A stretch of DNA of 64,000 bases from assembly GCA_035578155.1 (NCBI GenBank), contig JAPWDM010000003.1, positions 64,100,142 through 64,164,141 on the forward strand, written 5' to 3'. Position 1 is the first letter of the stretch. Each line of letters begins with the position of its first letter. Origin of the DNA: Brachynemurus nebulosus. Its lineage: Eukaryota; Arthropoda; Insecta; Neuroptera; Myrmeleontidae. Position numbers and translations under genes: made by a program. The notes beneath the pieces are model-generated. The model was not told the DNA's origin. It ran no database searches and saw only the letters and a list, made by a program, of their open reading frames with translations. Shown in pieces: positions 36,201 to 47,910 of this stretch.

Positions 36201-36835
36201 ATATTGTCCAAATTATACTACGTAGAAAGTTTGAAATAGTCTTGGAGTTTTTGCGGTTTAAAAAAATTGAAGACAAATAAAAACATAAATACTATAATTA
36301 TGCATTATTGACGAGGCCATGCCAAGTAGCTCTATATCGTTTCTTTATCTTTAAAAATTATTTTTATGCAAATTTACCAAATTTAGACATCAATTTTTTT
36401 TCAAAATAACATTTCAAAAATCAACATTTGACATATAATTTTGCATTTGTTAGGTATTATTATGAACTCCTGAGAAAAATACATTCAAAAAAATTCATAT
36501 ACGTTACACACAAAAATGTTTTAATGCAAAATTTTATACCTCTGAACTATTAGAGATACACGTGTTGCTTAAATTTTTTGCTCATTTGCATATACAGTGT
36601 CGCCTTTTGATACGTAATAATCAATGAATATATTTATGTATAGAAATAAAAAAAATTTCAAGGTTTTTATCCAAATACAGTTGTTTACATTTTACTTTGT
36701 GCAGTCTTTTATTTTCGTATTTTTTGGGCCAATCATTTACATAATATTGTTTATCAAATATTTATAATGTTGCATAAAATTACATAAAGTTGATCTATTC
36801 GTAATTATCTTATTTTTTAAGAGGGGTGTGACTCT
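36201..36835. other. Intronic sequence, nothing recognised
   Basis: AT-rich. No repeat boundaries or exon-like sequence. Confidence 0.45.
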
Positions 36836-36839
36836 TTAA

Positions 36840-37713
36840 CGGGGACCACTATAGTATGATCGCGTGAAAAAAAGATGATTTTTGGGAATTTTTTTTAAAG
36901 AAAACTACTGTATGAAATGTTTTAATATTTTAAGAATATATTCGTTGATATATAATAAATTCATGATAAAATTTGTGGATCAAAAAATTGAAAATTCAGT
37001 GAGTTATTCGCGATCTTCCAAGGCTCCAAAAAAAAGTTCCCCCACTGCTGCCTCAAATCAAAAAAACCAAAAAGTTTATTAAACTAGAAGGTATTGTCCG
37101 TGCCGTGAACCTCAATCGGAAAAAAAAGTTGAAATTTAACAAAATAGCGGAGTTTTTTTTAAAAAAAGTTTCAAATTTTGCGCGAAAGTTTGATGATTTT
37201 TAGCCTGCAAAAATTACATTTTTTTATTCGCTCGAAAAACTGGAGGTTCATGATACGAAGAAACATGTATAAAAGAAGCTGCAATAAGAACCAAATCGAT
37301 CGAATGATTTGTCTTCGAGTTATAATTGCAGCAAATTTGAAAAATGTAGTTTTTCTTTACCTTACTTTTTGTTTTAATCACTGAGAATTTTTACGAAAAT
37401 TATTTACGATGTACTCACTATAACGGTCATAGTAAAACTATGTGTGTCGGTTAAATGTGCCAGGGTCTAGCTGCTCCACAATATGTGACTGGCAGCCACG
37501 TCCAGAAACTCCCGAACTATTAACCTTCATTCATTTCCCAATACCTGAAAGTTAACCATGAAAATCAGAATCCGCTCTTTAGATGGCTGTAACTCAAAAA
37601 CTATTTGAAACACGCACTTGAAATTTTAGTATGTTATTTTTAAAGGTATAAACTATCGAACGATGCAAAAAAAATTTTCCAATTTTTTAAAAATGTCACA
37701 CTAGTGGTCGCCC
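36840..37713 (-). mobile_element. TTAA-flanked MITE, family B copy 2
   Basis: TTAA at 36836-36839 and 37714-37717; ends CGGGGACCACTATAG and CTAGTGGTCGCCC. It is the reverse complement of 2937-3820 along its length, for example TGGAGGTTCATGATACGAAG versus the opposite-strand CTTCGTGCCATGAACCTCCA. Frames at 36882-37384 are not coding. Confidence 0.75.
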
Positions 37714-37717
37714 TTAA

Positions 37718-38465
37718 AAATACGGTCTAAAAATCTAAATTGTATTACGGGAAACAAAAATTGTACCAGAAAAAAACAGCCACGTCTAACTTACCTATTT
37801 ATTCGATCTAATAGTTCTTAACGACAGTCGCGGTTGGATCGTTGGGTCCGACCATACCGTAGCGCAAGCAACAGACCAGCAATGTGGCTCACCTTGACCC
37901 AAGAAGAATTTACTACACACCGATTGAATATGGACGGACGGACCCGGCCATCCGTATGTGTGTGTAGTTCGTTTGCAATGTTGTTGATCGTCTGCTGCTG
38001 CTGCGTTGGTTTGGGTGTTTGCTCGCTGGTGATGCCAGCCACCAATTCAGCCATCCATGAATGTGTGCTGTGCGGTGATCTTCATCGTAGCACATATCCA
38101 AGCCCATAAATAATAACCTAGTCTGCATGGCTCCTTCCTTCTGTTGTGTTGTAATAATTATAAAATTGGAATTTTTTCCAATGAAATAATTTAACCTATT
38201 TTTTTGTGTTGAAAAAAGTAGCCAGTAAAAAAAAGTGACTACCATAGTGTTTTTCTTTTTTATTTGAAATTCTTTGTACTGAAAAGAAAAAAAAATATTT
38301 TTATTATTCCAGTTTTTGTGTGTTTTTAATCTGACGATAAATTTACCATTATCGAAACGACTTAGTGATTTTGAAGGTTAATACTAAGGATGTTATATAG
38401 CTTCATTACCGACTCCCAAAAATCGGAACGTTTGGTTCCGCCGGTTTCACCTCTGAATCCGAGTA
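37718..38465. other. GC-richer island inside the intron, possible regulatory element
   Basis: Within this stretch, 37815-38110 is markedly GC-richer than the surrounding AT-rich intron and contains non-repetitive words such as GGTTGGATCGTTGGGTCCGA, GACGGACGGACCCGGCCATC and CTGCTGCTGCTGCGTTGG. Open frames of 78-110 codons occur on both strands (37834-38109 plus; 37818-38054 and 37913-38245 minus), but none matches a known domain or has a clear splice context. An unrecognised exon of another gene cannot be excluded. Confidence 0.35.
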
Positions 38466-38473
38466 TGATACCG

Positions 38474-38903
38474 TAGTGATGAGCAAATACAAGTCCAAGA
38501 CCAAGACTTGGCAGTCTTGATCTTGGTCTTGTTCTTGCATTAATAATCTTGGTCTTACTAGAGCAGTTTGAGTCTTAGTCTTGGTCTTGGTCTTGCAAAA
38601 TGCAGTCTTTGTATTGGTCTTCGTCTTGGTATTGCTAAAGAATCTTGCACTTTCTTTCATTTTTTTATTAGCGAATTTTTACCTTCTAAAATCAGAATTT
38701 TCTCTCTTTACGGTATTAATTGTACTTTTAAACTATTTAAATAATTTAGCAAGAGTTTTGCTTTTTTCTTGCTATAGTCTTGGTCTTGCTCACTTGAGTC
38801 TTGGTATTGGTCTTGCAGCCATACTTAGTCTTGGTCTTGGTCTTGCAAAAAATGCAAGACCAAGACAAGACTGCAAGACCAAGACTAATTCTGCTCATCA
38901 CTA
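38474..38903 (-). mobile_element. hAT MITE with CAAGAC hexamer arrays, copy B, no target duplication
   Basis: Ends TAGTGATGAGCAAA and TGCTCATCACTA are complete, with hexamer arrays and the AT-rich core as in the other copies. The flanking 8-mers TGATACCG and CCCGGGCG do not match. Either flank may have been replaced by recombination or deletion. Upstream, TAAGGATGTTATATAG at 38386-38401 resembles the terminus of the 30878 element, which suggests that one flank is itself a transposon fragment. Confidence 0.85.
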
Positions 38904-40761
38904 CCCGGGCGCCATTTACCATGCAAATTATAACACGCTGCAAGTATCCATTACTTATTAGACTTACTGGGGCCGTAGATTCAAGAGTGCGCCCACAAAA
39001 AAAATTAAGTACCTAATTGAAAATTTCTTTAAAATAGAAGGAACTGCTTCTACCCAAAATTGTTATCTATTTGTAATTCAAACATCCGTGTAGATCCAGT
39101 AGTCGAAACACTACAGAAATTACAAAAATTGAATCTTGCTGATAATTTTAAATAATTTGCTGAGTTTGTTGAAAAAAAAAATACTAAATGAAAGTTTACG
39201 GAAGAAAATTGTCAAAAAGTCCCAAAATATTTCTGGGAACGCTTCAGAGAATGCTACTAATATACTACTGTTACTTAATTAAAGTATTCTAGAAGATTGT
39301 GGAAGTGTTTCAAACGCAGAAACATCCCCGAATAGATATTTACTATCTTTCAAAAATTTTGAAGTCGTTTGGCAATATTTCTCATTTGGGTGTCCTTTTT
39401 ATTGGTTCTGGATTTGATAGTATCGAAGGAGTTACCTAAGAAACTTGGCTTAACCTCTCAAAAATCTTCAAATCCAACACTAACATCACTAATTTAACAC
39501 TTTATTTAATTGAATCTATCGTATCCCTAATTAATACTACTTGATAACTACTTAAAAAAAAGCTTAACAAAATTTCAACCAAGAAAATATGATTTATTTA
39601 ATATCATCTATCATTCTGTAAACCATCTAAATAAGCAATTGCTTACCGTCATTCCTTCCGTCATAATATATTTTTCTTACAAGACGCTACAGGTTACCTT
39701 GAAAATTGAAACAAGACGCCGCGTCGTATATTATCCAACACAAAACTAAATAGAAACGTTCGGCAGTGTAAATTATCGCTCCAGCTCTGAAAGTATTCCT
39801 TTCATCCAGGTAATCGTGAAGATACGTTATAAAGTATACCTATAACCGAGCACAAATTCAACGAATAGCTCTAACTCTTAATATAACGGTAAGATTGAAC
39901 AAGTATCAATGATGTGTAGTAACGGAGCTGATAGCAAACATTCGACGATAAATATTCACATACATACAGAAGATGAAAAAAATTGGAAAAATTTTAAGCA
40001 GATTTTTCGTTTGAGTGTTCTGTAGTAGTCACATGTTGTGTATTTTATGATTTTGTCTTCGTGTAGGGGCGGTATAGATAACATTTTTTTCGGTTATATT
40101 TTCAACCCTTGTTTCCATAAGGGGGTGATAAAAATGAAATGTTCTTAAGAAAAAACAAATATTTCGTTGAAAATATTGCAAATTTGTCTCACCATAAGGG
40201 TATTTTTGGGAACATTTAGGTAAAGAATCCTAAAAACTTTACGAGTGACCTGCAATTTTCATTGTTACCAGAAAAATTCCAGCTGTACCTTACTCGGAAC
40301 CAGTTCTCCTTTTAGAGAAATACTTTTTAAAACGTATCCATTTAAGGATAGAAATCATCTCAAGAATGTATTTTTCCAAATCTCAGAGCTTTATTCGAAG
40401 CCTTCACGTATATTTTAGTCTCTAAACGCAAGACGCACTCAAGAGCATGAAATGACATCTGTGGCTTGTTTCGTATGTCTACGCGGTATTTCGTTTTATT
40501 ATATACCGAAAATTAAAACACGATTTTCTTGAAACAACATTTTTACAGTTGGCTAGCGTTCTTACTGAAAAACTACTCAACCGATTTTTTTATTCATACT
40601 AAATATACTTTATATATGAATCAAACTCTGTATCACTATCCGTGCAAATTTTTTTTTTCTAGAAACTCGTACAAATTTCTCAATTTTTCACTTTTTTTAT
40701 TTAATATTTTGGGGGTGTACTGACATTCTACAGAATTATGTTAATTAATTGAAAACATGTC
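38904..40761. other. Intronic sequence, nothing recognised
   Basis: A long stretch of ordinary AT-rich sequence without bounded elements, visible duplications or exon-like composition. Confidence 0.5.
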
Positions 40762-40766
40762 TTTAA

Positions 40767-41112
40767 CATGGTGGCCGCATTATTGGAAAACCTGGAAATG
40801 TCAGGGAATTCTAACCTTTCTGGAAAAGTCAGGGAATTTTACCAGAAGACTTGGGAAAAAATTGATTTTAATAATTTTGTTTATTTAGGAATAAAACTTT
40901 AATCAATATTTTTCACTTGTTTTAGAAATTAGATTTACAAATTGGCGCGGATTTCATTTTTTAAGAAAAAGTGTTAAAAAGTTATTAAGAAATTTTTTTT
41001 AGCTTTTTGGGGCAACATTTTTTTACAACATAGTCAGGGAACTTTTTAATAAATTTTTCTGGAAAACCTGAAAGAGTCAGGGAATTTGATCTTTAAACAT
41101 CTGGTCACCATG
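40767..41112. mobile_element. Short inverted-repeat element with GTCAGGGAATT motifs
   Basis: Ends CATGGTGGCC and GGTCACCATG are inverted and each is flanked by TTTAA (40762-40766, 41113-41117). The interior carries CCTGGAAA...GTCAGGGAATT near both ends (four variants). A 5-bp TTTAA duplication or a TTAA-type target are both possible. Non-coding. Confidence 0.6.
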
Positions 41113-41117
41113 TTTAA

Positions 41118-42717
41118 CAATTTTTTTGCAATTGCTAAAACGCCAATCATTTGGGAACCTGTGGAATGATATGGTTCAATGAAAGTTTTTTTACAATCGC
41201 AAATCTCAGAAATGTAGATCAGTTCTTTTTCTTGTCAAAAAGAAAAATTCTAAAAATTCCTTAGTATTTGTCTCTTTTAAATTTTTGACAATAAATCATC
41301 AGAGCTTTTTGAATCATAAAACATTCAAATATTACAAATTTAATTTTATTTCTCGGAAAACCAATACATCAGTTTCCTTTCTCAAATCTCACGTATACAT
41401 ATATCTTATATGTCAGCACTTAGCTATGTGTCGTCTATCACATCTTACAAGTAAAAAATTCAATATAAAAAGTATCGCACAGAATGAAGAATGGTTCACC
41501 CGAAGAAAAATGTATGTAGTATTCTAACCAACCATACCAAGGTTTTTCTTATTCCTTTTTCTCATTTTCCATCTACGTACAGTGTATGTGTGAAAAACTA
41601 AATAGTTTCCATCATTCGATGAATAATTCACTCCTCCTGGTCCGGGATTTTCCGCGAATACCATAGATTGATAACATATTGACATTTAGATTTTAATTAT
41701 TAAATTGTAACGTTTCGAAGATATCTTACCTACAGTGTGTTCAAGATTAAATCTTGTTTACAAAATCAAATTAGTATTTAAAAGACGTTCGATCAAATCA
41801 CAACTTGAATCACGATTTATCTATTAATTTCCCCGTCAAAAATAACAAACATATTTTTCTTTTATTTCTGTCTCGTTTCAAGAACGTATACAGTAAAACT
41901 TAGTTAGAATTTTAATTAATTTTTTCTGTCATAAAAAAAATAAAACACTTCGTTCGACAGTGGCGATATCTCAAACAAAAAAACAAAAAAATAAATAGAA
42001 ATTAGAAAAAATAAATCTATTACAAGACGGAGAATCCTTTGGTTAAAATTCTACCATAATTCATTTAAAATTCAATAAAGAATGCCGCAAGTCATTGAAC
42101 AAAAACTACAAAACTCGCTGAACCGAGGGGGTGGTGAATAACTTAGAGATGGGAAGTCGGAGCGGAAAAAAAAAACGAATGTTTATACTTTACGAACAAT
42201 TTTAAACAGACGGAATTTTTTAAAAGGGAAATAAAAGAAGAAATGCTACTGTTGAAACATTACAATTAGAGTAAGGAGTAAATCGTTGCAACTCGAGCTG
42301 CTTTGTATATGAGACAGAGTGGTGGACTTATTGCTAGTGCAAGCGGTGTCTCACAACACAATGCGAATAAAGTGGATTATACATTTTTCCTTTTAATTTT
42401 TCTTCTTTCATTCGGGATAAAGGAAAGAAAAGCTATTGATCAATTATCAATTTGCATAAAGATCTTCGAATAATCTATATATTTACATATAAAATAAAAT
42501 AAGGAAAACGTTTGTAAAAAATTACACAGCCAGGATTTCGACAAGATATCCTCAGAAGTGGCCTAATGGAGTCCGAATTTTTAAATTTAATTTCGTTCCT
42601 GAATTACAAGTCTTTAATAATAAATAATCAATTAATTGTACTAAAATGGAAAAAAGTTATCTCTTAAGTTAGCTGTGGCAATAATATTTTTGAATACATT
42701 TTTATAGATTATACTTT
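41118..42717. other. Intronic sequence, nothing firmly recognised
   Basis: AT-rich. TAGAGATGGGAAGTCGGAG at 42144-42162 resembles a hAT end, but no partner end was found. Frame 41285-41527 has no domain. Confidence 0.4.
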
Positions 42718-42967
42718 ACTAGCATTTTCCCGCGGTTTCGCTCGCTTGAAATTATAATAATCAAGTTAGATTCATATAGGCTATGCTTACATCATGTCGC
42801 TATTGAGAGTTGCCATTTTTTCTTGAGAATTTTCCCATTGGAACGGAACATTTTCACGAGGTCAGAAGTAGCCTATAATCTTCTTTGTGCTCCAAGCTAT
42901 CTCTATGCAAAGTTTTAAGTCGATTGCTTAAGCTATTGAAACGTGAAAACAAAAAAAACAAACTACA
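42718..42967 (+). repeat. LINE-like 3' tail fragment
   Basis: The phrases TTTTCCCGCGGTTTCGCTCG, AAGTAGCCTATAATCTT, TCCAAGCTATCTCTATGCAAA and CGATTGCTTAAGCTATTGAA occur in the order typical of the 3' region of non-LTR-derived insect dispersed repeats (...CCGCGGCTTCGCTCG...AGTAGCCTATG...AAGCTATCTC...CAAATTTCATC...). The reverse-transcriptase part is missing. The family assignment rests on recognition of this phrase pattern, not on protein evidence. Confidence 0.5.
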
Positions 42968-43882
42968 TGAAATAGGTCACTGGTCTGGCTCTGGACATAT
43001 GCTAATTTCGTTTTTTTTCTTCTTTTTTTTTAAATTTGGTTATTGGTTGAAACATATAGGTTATTCATGAAGTGAATAGTTAGTATTAGGAAGATATGCT
43101 ATAATTGTAAAAAGTACTTTGTCGCCTGAATTAGGAAAAATTAAAAAAGTGGACTTAATCTTGTGGTATTGATTACGAAATCCTAACTGAACGCGTGTTC
43201 TGCATGCACTTTTTTTTATATAAAACATTTTTACTGAAAATTATTTTTTTATATTTCCGAAAAATTTTACTGCACAACACGCAATCTTTCTGTTTGCAAA
43301 TGTTCCATGTTTTTTCGTTTTTGGTAATTAAGTGTCATTTCACTGTAATTAAATTACTAAATAAATAAATAACTAAACAACAAAAATGATTTAACATTTT
43401 CGATAAGAAATTTTTTTTATTAATTTTAATTTTTTTTTTTTAAATTATAAATTTACAAATTGCATGATGCATGTCGGTGACTAGTTTAATTTGCAATAAA
43501 ATGAATTTTAACAACAGTTGATAGTTAATAATTAACATATTAGAAACCCGGCATGTTATATTGCTAATAAATAAATGGTGTGTCTCGTTTTGTGTTTTTA
43601 TCATCTAGCAATGAATCTACTACACACAGTCTTGTATACGTCTGTCTAATTATAATAATAATGAACATATTCTTGTATATGGTAAAAATAAAAGTAGGCA
43701 GGTACACTCGGGTACAAAAATAATTGAACACTAGTGTTAAAAATGTTTCTGTGATAAACCTTTTTTTTATTTGTAATACTATTATAACAAAACTAAAAAT
43801 TTCTTTCGGGGGAAACAGTTCAGTTTTGACACAAAAAAATCGTCAACTGCGTATTAAATCAGTGGTTTCCTAGTGATCACGC
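42968..43882. other. Intronic sequence, nothing recognised
   Basis: AT-rich. No bounded repeats or exon-like regions. Confidence 0.45.
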
Positions 43883-43890
43883 CTTTCAGG

Positions 43891-44323
43891 TAGTGATAAG
43901 CAAATGCAAGACCAAGACCAAGGCTTGGCAGTCTTGGTCTTGTTCTTGCATTAAGAGTCTTGGTATTGGTATTGCTAGAGCAGTTTGAGCCTTGGTCTTG
44001 CAAAATGCAGTCTTGGTCTTGGTCTTGGTCTTGCAAAATGCAGTCTTGGTCTTGGCCTTGTTATTGCTAAAAAAATCTTGCACTTTCTTGCTTTTTTTTA
44101 TTAGGGAAATTCAAACTATTTAAATAGTTTAGCAAGAGACTTGCTTTTTTCTTGCTTTTGTCTTGGTCTTGCTCACTTGAGTCTTGGTATTGGTCTTGCA
44201 GCCATACTTATAGTCTTGGTGTTGGTCTTGCTCTTGGTATACATAGTCTTGGCCTTGGTCTTGCAAAAAAAATGCAAGACCAAGACAAGACTGCAGGAGC
44301 AAGACTAATTTTGCTCATCACTA
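43891..44323 (-). mobile_element. hAT MITE with CAAGAC hexamer arrays, copy C
   Basis: The exact 8-bp duplication CTTTCAGG flanks it (43883-43890, 44324-44331). Ends TAGTGATAAGCAAA and TTTGCTCATCACTA. Hexamer arrays in opposite orientation surround a shortened AT core, which lacks part of the TACGGTATTAATT segment seen in the other copies. Lys-Thr and Leu-Val frames through it are artefacts. Confidence 0.9.
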
Positions 44324-44331
44324 CTTTCAGG

Positions 44332-45537
44332 ATAAAATACAGGACACTGAAGTACTTGTTACTTGAGGATTAGTGTCACGTGATACTTTCAGAAAGTCTA
44401 GTTCAAGAAACAGATGGTCCACTCTACGATACCTAAAACTATAGATTTGTATTTTCATGTTACTAATTTTTTTATTTATGTCTGGATTTTTTGATTAGAC
44501 ACAATATTCTTAGATGATTCCACAGGTTTAAAAGTTTTGGAAACTACTGTCTGAAAGTTTGATATTTTGAAAACGAGGTTTTAAAAAAAAAGTAATTGTA
44601 CGAACCTTAACGTGAGACAGTAGGTGCAATTATTTCTGGAATTACGGAAAATGAAAATTATCCATTTTCGTTTTTAGCACTTCACTCAATTATTGTGTCT
44701 TGAAGTTTTGCGGAATATTCTGCAATACTTTCATGGTTTAAATTACTTTTTGGAATATTCGAAAATTTGGTAATTGTAAAAAATTCCCACTTTGGAAGTC
44801 AGTATTTCACAAATGGTGTTTAAAAATGAAAAATGGCAAAGAAACCTTAACGATCTCACTTTCTAGTACGGAAAAGCACTTCAAAAAAATGAGGGTAATT
44901 TTTTTTTTTGCGAATTGAGATCTATTACCTGTAGCGACGATTGATAAATATAACGAAATTACAAAGGCCCCAAGATTTTTTTCCGAAATATTTCTGATGT
45001 GTTTCTTACATTTTGTATACAACTGTATCATTGTAAATTTTACATCGACAGTGTATACTATACAATTTCTATTTACAATTAGTGTAGTAGTAAAGAATAT
45101 ATTATAATGTTTAAAATTACAAAAATATACTTATTATTTTGCTTAATGAATATGTATGAAATATAGTTATTTATTTATTGTATGTGTATACAGCGAGCTA
45201 TACCTAAAGCTGTTTGTAGGCAACGCAGTGGGCTACACTGAATGGATGAATGTGGGAGCTACACATGTTAACCGCATGAAAGAAAATTATGCATTTGTAA
45301 GCGTGAATAATTTTTGAAAAATTATTTTCTATATCAAGACAAATAAAACATCATTTTACAAACTATTGTTATTTTTAAATACATTCATAAATGAAATAAA
45401 ATGCCGAAGAGTCATTGAAAATGAAAAAGTGGTTTTTTTTTTTTTTTTTTGAAGCCATTACTGCTGTTGTTGGTTGGTTGATGTTGCCAGGCGTCCCACA
45501 CGTTATAGTATACAGATACGGCCAAAATTTGAATCGT
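44332..45537. other. Intronic sequence, nothing recognised
   Basis: AT-rich. Poly-T run at 45432-45450. No feature recognised. Confidence 0.45.
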
Positions 45538-45972
45538 GAAAAAAAGTTAAGACAGATTTTTACAGCGAAAAAAATGGCACAAAACATTTCATTGGTTATT
45601 TCATTGTAGGTAAACACGATAAAAATGCAACAAAAGTTCGTGTTGATAAATTTAACTTATTTTAGAACCATAGTAACAATGTATATTAATAATATGAATT
45701 ATATTAATTTATTTTATTCGTTAAATTGTCTTACCGTATTACACTTGTGTTATATATTTTTTCTGAATAAATTCGTATTTTCTACAAGTCAAATTTCTTG
45801 CCTAAAAGCAATTTAACGAGAAGAACTGCGACAGCGAAGCTGAAGCGTTTTTGTTAGTTGACAGTTCTTCTCGTTAAATTGCTAGGCAACAAATTTTCGT
45901 TTGAAAAACCCAAATTTATTCGAAAAAATACAAACCTTTGATGTAATAATAAGTGAAAAAAATTGATTTGTA
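45538..45972 (+). repeat. Dispersed repeat, copy 2 (empty of the TTAA MITE)
   Basis: Continuous counterpart of the split repeat at 14107-15310. It holds the unoccupied TTAA at 45686-45689, but instead carries an extra hairpin-forming insert at about 45799-45889 that the other copy lacks. Confidence 0.8.
45799..45889. repeat. Short near-perfect hairpin insert
   Basis: The left arm (TTGCCTA, three extra A, then GCAATTTAACGAGAAGAACT) is the reverse complement of the right arm ending GTTAAATTGCTAGGCAA, over about 28 bp with one small bulge. The loop is about 33 bp and includes CGACAGCGAAGCTGAAGCG. The paralogous copy near 15255 has only the right-arm sequence (GCTAAGCAAC), so the left arm and loop are extra here. 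Confidence 0.7.
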
Positions 45973-47255
45973 TCTGTTTTGAGGTTTGGCATAATTTTAA
46001 AATGTTATAATATATATTTTTTTCTTTTCAATATACTTATACAAAAATGGCGGTTTTCCATTTCCACCACACCATTATTTTTCAAACAGCTGGCGCTCTA
46101 GTCACCATAATTATCATCTAAACATTAAAAAAAATTTTTTCATGTAATTAACATAAAAAATATCAAAATACCAAAAATATTTCCAAAAAAAGATCAAAAA
46201 GGTAAAAAATTCAGGAATTAAAAAAATTTTTGTCTGTCTCTGCATCAAGAAGATATTTTTCGTACAGAGAAAGTAATAATATAAACTATATTTGGTATAA
46301 GTGCTGTTTCGAGAAAAATGTGTTTAAATTTCTGTACGTTATAATCAAAACGAAACTACTTTGGATTTGCTTATTTATAACCCAAAAAATTAGACGATAT
46401 AAAAGCTTGGTAACATTGCTAGGTAATGAACTACTACTATAAATCCATAATTCAATGTTTTTTTGCGTAGCGAAGAAAAGTCTTCCGCTTCTTCACTTGG
46501 CCAGTTTCATCATTCTATTTTCGGGTCTACCATAGTTAAGGTAGTAAAAAATTTTAGCAAAGTTGATGAGGTCATAAAACGAAAGAAAAATTATTTTCAG
46601 ATTTGGTTTTCAATGAAATTATTTGAATTAGTGTGGATTGGTTCCACTGGGGTGGAAATTTCACATTTTCTTCGACCGAAATCTTCATGTACAGTCGGTT
46701 GCAAGACTTCCCTTTTAAGACATCCTATACTGGAAGCAATTGACAACTATTTACTCTCGCAAGTCAAAAACCAGTTTCATCAATGACTTATGTGGAAAGT
46801 TAATATAAATTTACCCAATCCTGTATCACTATTCACTTGTCTTTTTTTTCGTGTTTCATTTTTTTTCTGTACATTCGTTTACACACTTTTTATTAAATAA
46901 AATGCTTCATTAGTTTAAAAATTAAAACTTCATCATATAGCAGACATTATGTGGATGTGTATGTTTGAGCTTCTATGTAGAAGTTGAATAATGGAAGTTA
47001 GTGGAAATGGGAGAGTGTCGTCTGGAGGCCATCATCATTATGTATCATGAACATTTCATAAACCTCACCTCGTCTATCATTTCTTATAAAATGTTTCATT
47101 TAATGCCTTCTCATATAGTCGGTATTTCAGTATTAATTATGATTAGGATTATAATTATATATTATACTGTAGTAAATTAATTGTCTACATTGTTGTCTTC
47201 ACATATAAATTAAAGATGACATTTCATTAGGGTTCCGAACAAGAAATTTTTCTAT
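45973..47255. other. Intronic sequence, nothing recognised
   Basis: AT-rich. A 107-codon frame at 46463-46786 has more mixed codon use than most but no motif that I recognise and no clear splice sites, so it is not called as a gene. Confidence 0.4.
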
Positions 47256-47910
47256 AGTGTAAAAAAAAATTTCTAAAAACTTTTTCATTTCTGCAAAAAA
47301 AATTTTTTTCTTGAGGTCCTGGGCATTGGACGTGTTTGACGGAAGAGCTCATCCAAGGGTTTGGCACTTCAAACGTTTTCATCAAATTTCATAAAAACTG
47401 GATGTTTCGTTTAAGAGTTAGGCTGTATACACAATCAATGAAATAAGGAATTAAGATTTAAGAAATAAGATTTAAGATTTAAGAAATAAGATTTAAGATT
47501 TAAGGTGTATGCCATCTAGTGACGTTGAACGAAACTGTTAACTTAACTGCTCATAAGTAAATGTATTTAGGTATCTTTGTACATCAGAATTCATGAAAAA
47601 GTAACGTTCGTGATGACTATTTTGTCACTAAGTGAAAAAAATCACGAATTTTGGCGTAAAAAAATACCTACATATTTATATCTATGACCAGTTACGTTAA
47701 AGTTCCATTCAACGTCACTAGATGGCATACTCCTTAAATCTTAAATCTTATTTCTTAAATCTTAATTCCTTATTTCATTGATTGTGTATACAGCCTTATG
47801 TCATTCTTGGCTTCTAGACATTTCAAAAAAGTTTTTATCATAGTCTCGGGCTCAAGTCGCACCATGAGAGGGGCGAAATTTCGATTCGAAAATTTGTTAA
47901 AAGATATTCT
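47256..47910 (+). repeat. Dispersed hairpin-ended repeat, copy 3, split by a Harbinger MITE
   Basis: GAAGAGCTCATCCAAGG...CAAATTTCATAAAAACTGGA before the MITE and TTGGCTTCTAGACATTTC...ATAGTCTCGGGCTCAAGTC after it match the copies at 640 and 49330. It ends with an AT-rich hairpin at 47873-47900. There is no (AT)n tract; the MITE sits at the equivalent place, just after GAGTTA. Confidence 0.55.
47421..47795. mobile_element. PIF/Harbinger-type MITE with ~100-bp inverted repeats
   Basis: TTA flanks both ends (47418-47420, 47796-47798). Termini GGCTGTATACACAATCAATG are identical on both sides and the inverted repeat continues through AAATAAGGAATTAAG, a run of AAGATTTAAG/AAATAAG units and CCATCTAGTGACGTTGAACG. 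The left arm carries one extra unit of the short AAGATTTAAGAAAT repeat. Non-coding. Confidence 0.88.

Noticed and set aside
42144..42162. TAGAGATGGGAAGTCGGAG as a hAT left end
   Set aside because: No matching right end or 8-bp duplication within reach.
46463..46786. 107-codon open frame as a gene or exon
   Set aside because: No recognised motif, no supporting splice sites, lies in the presumed intron; composition alone is not enough.
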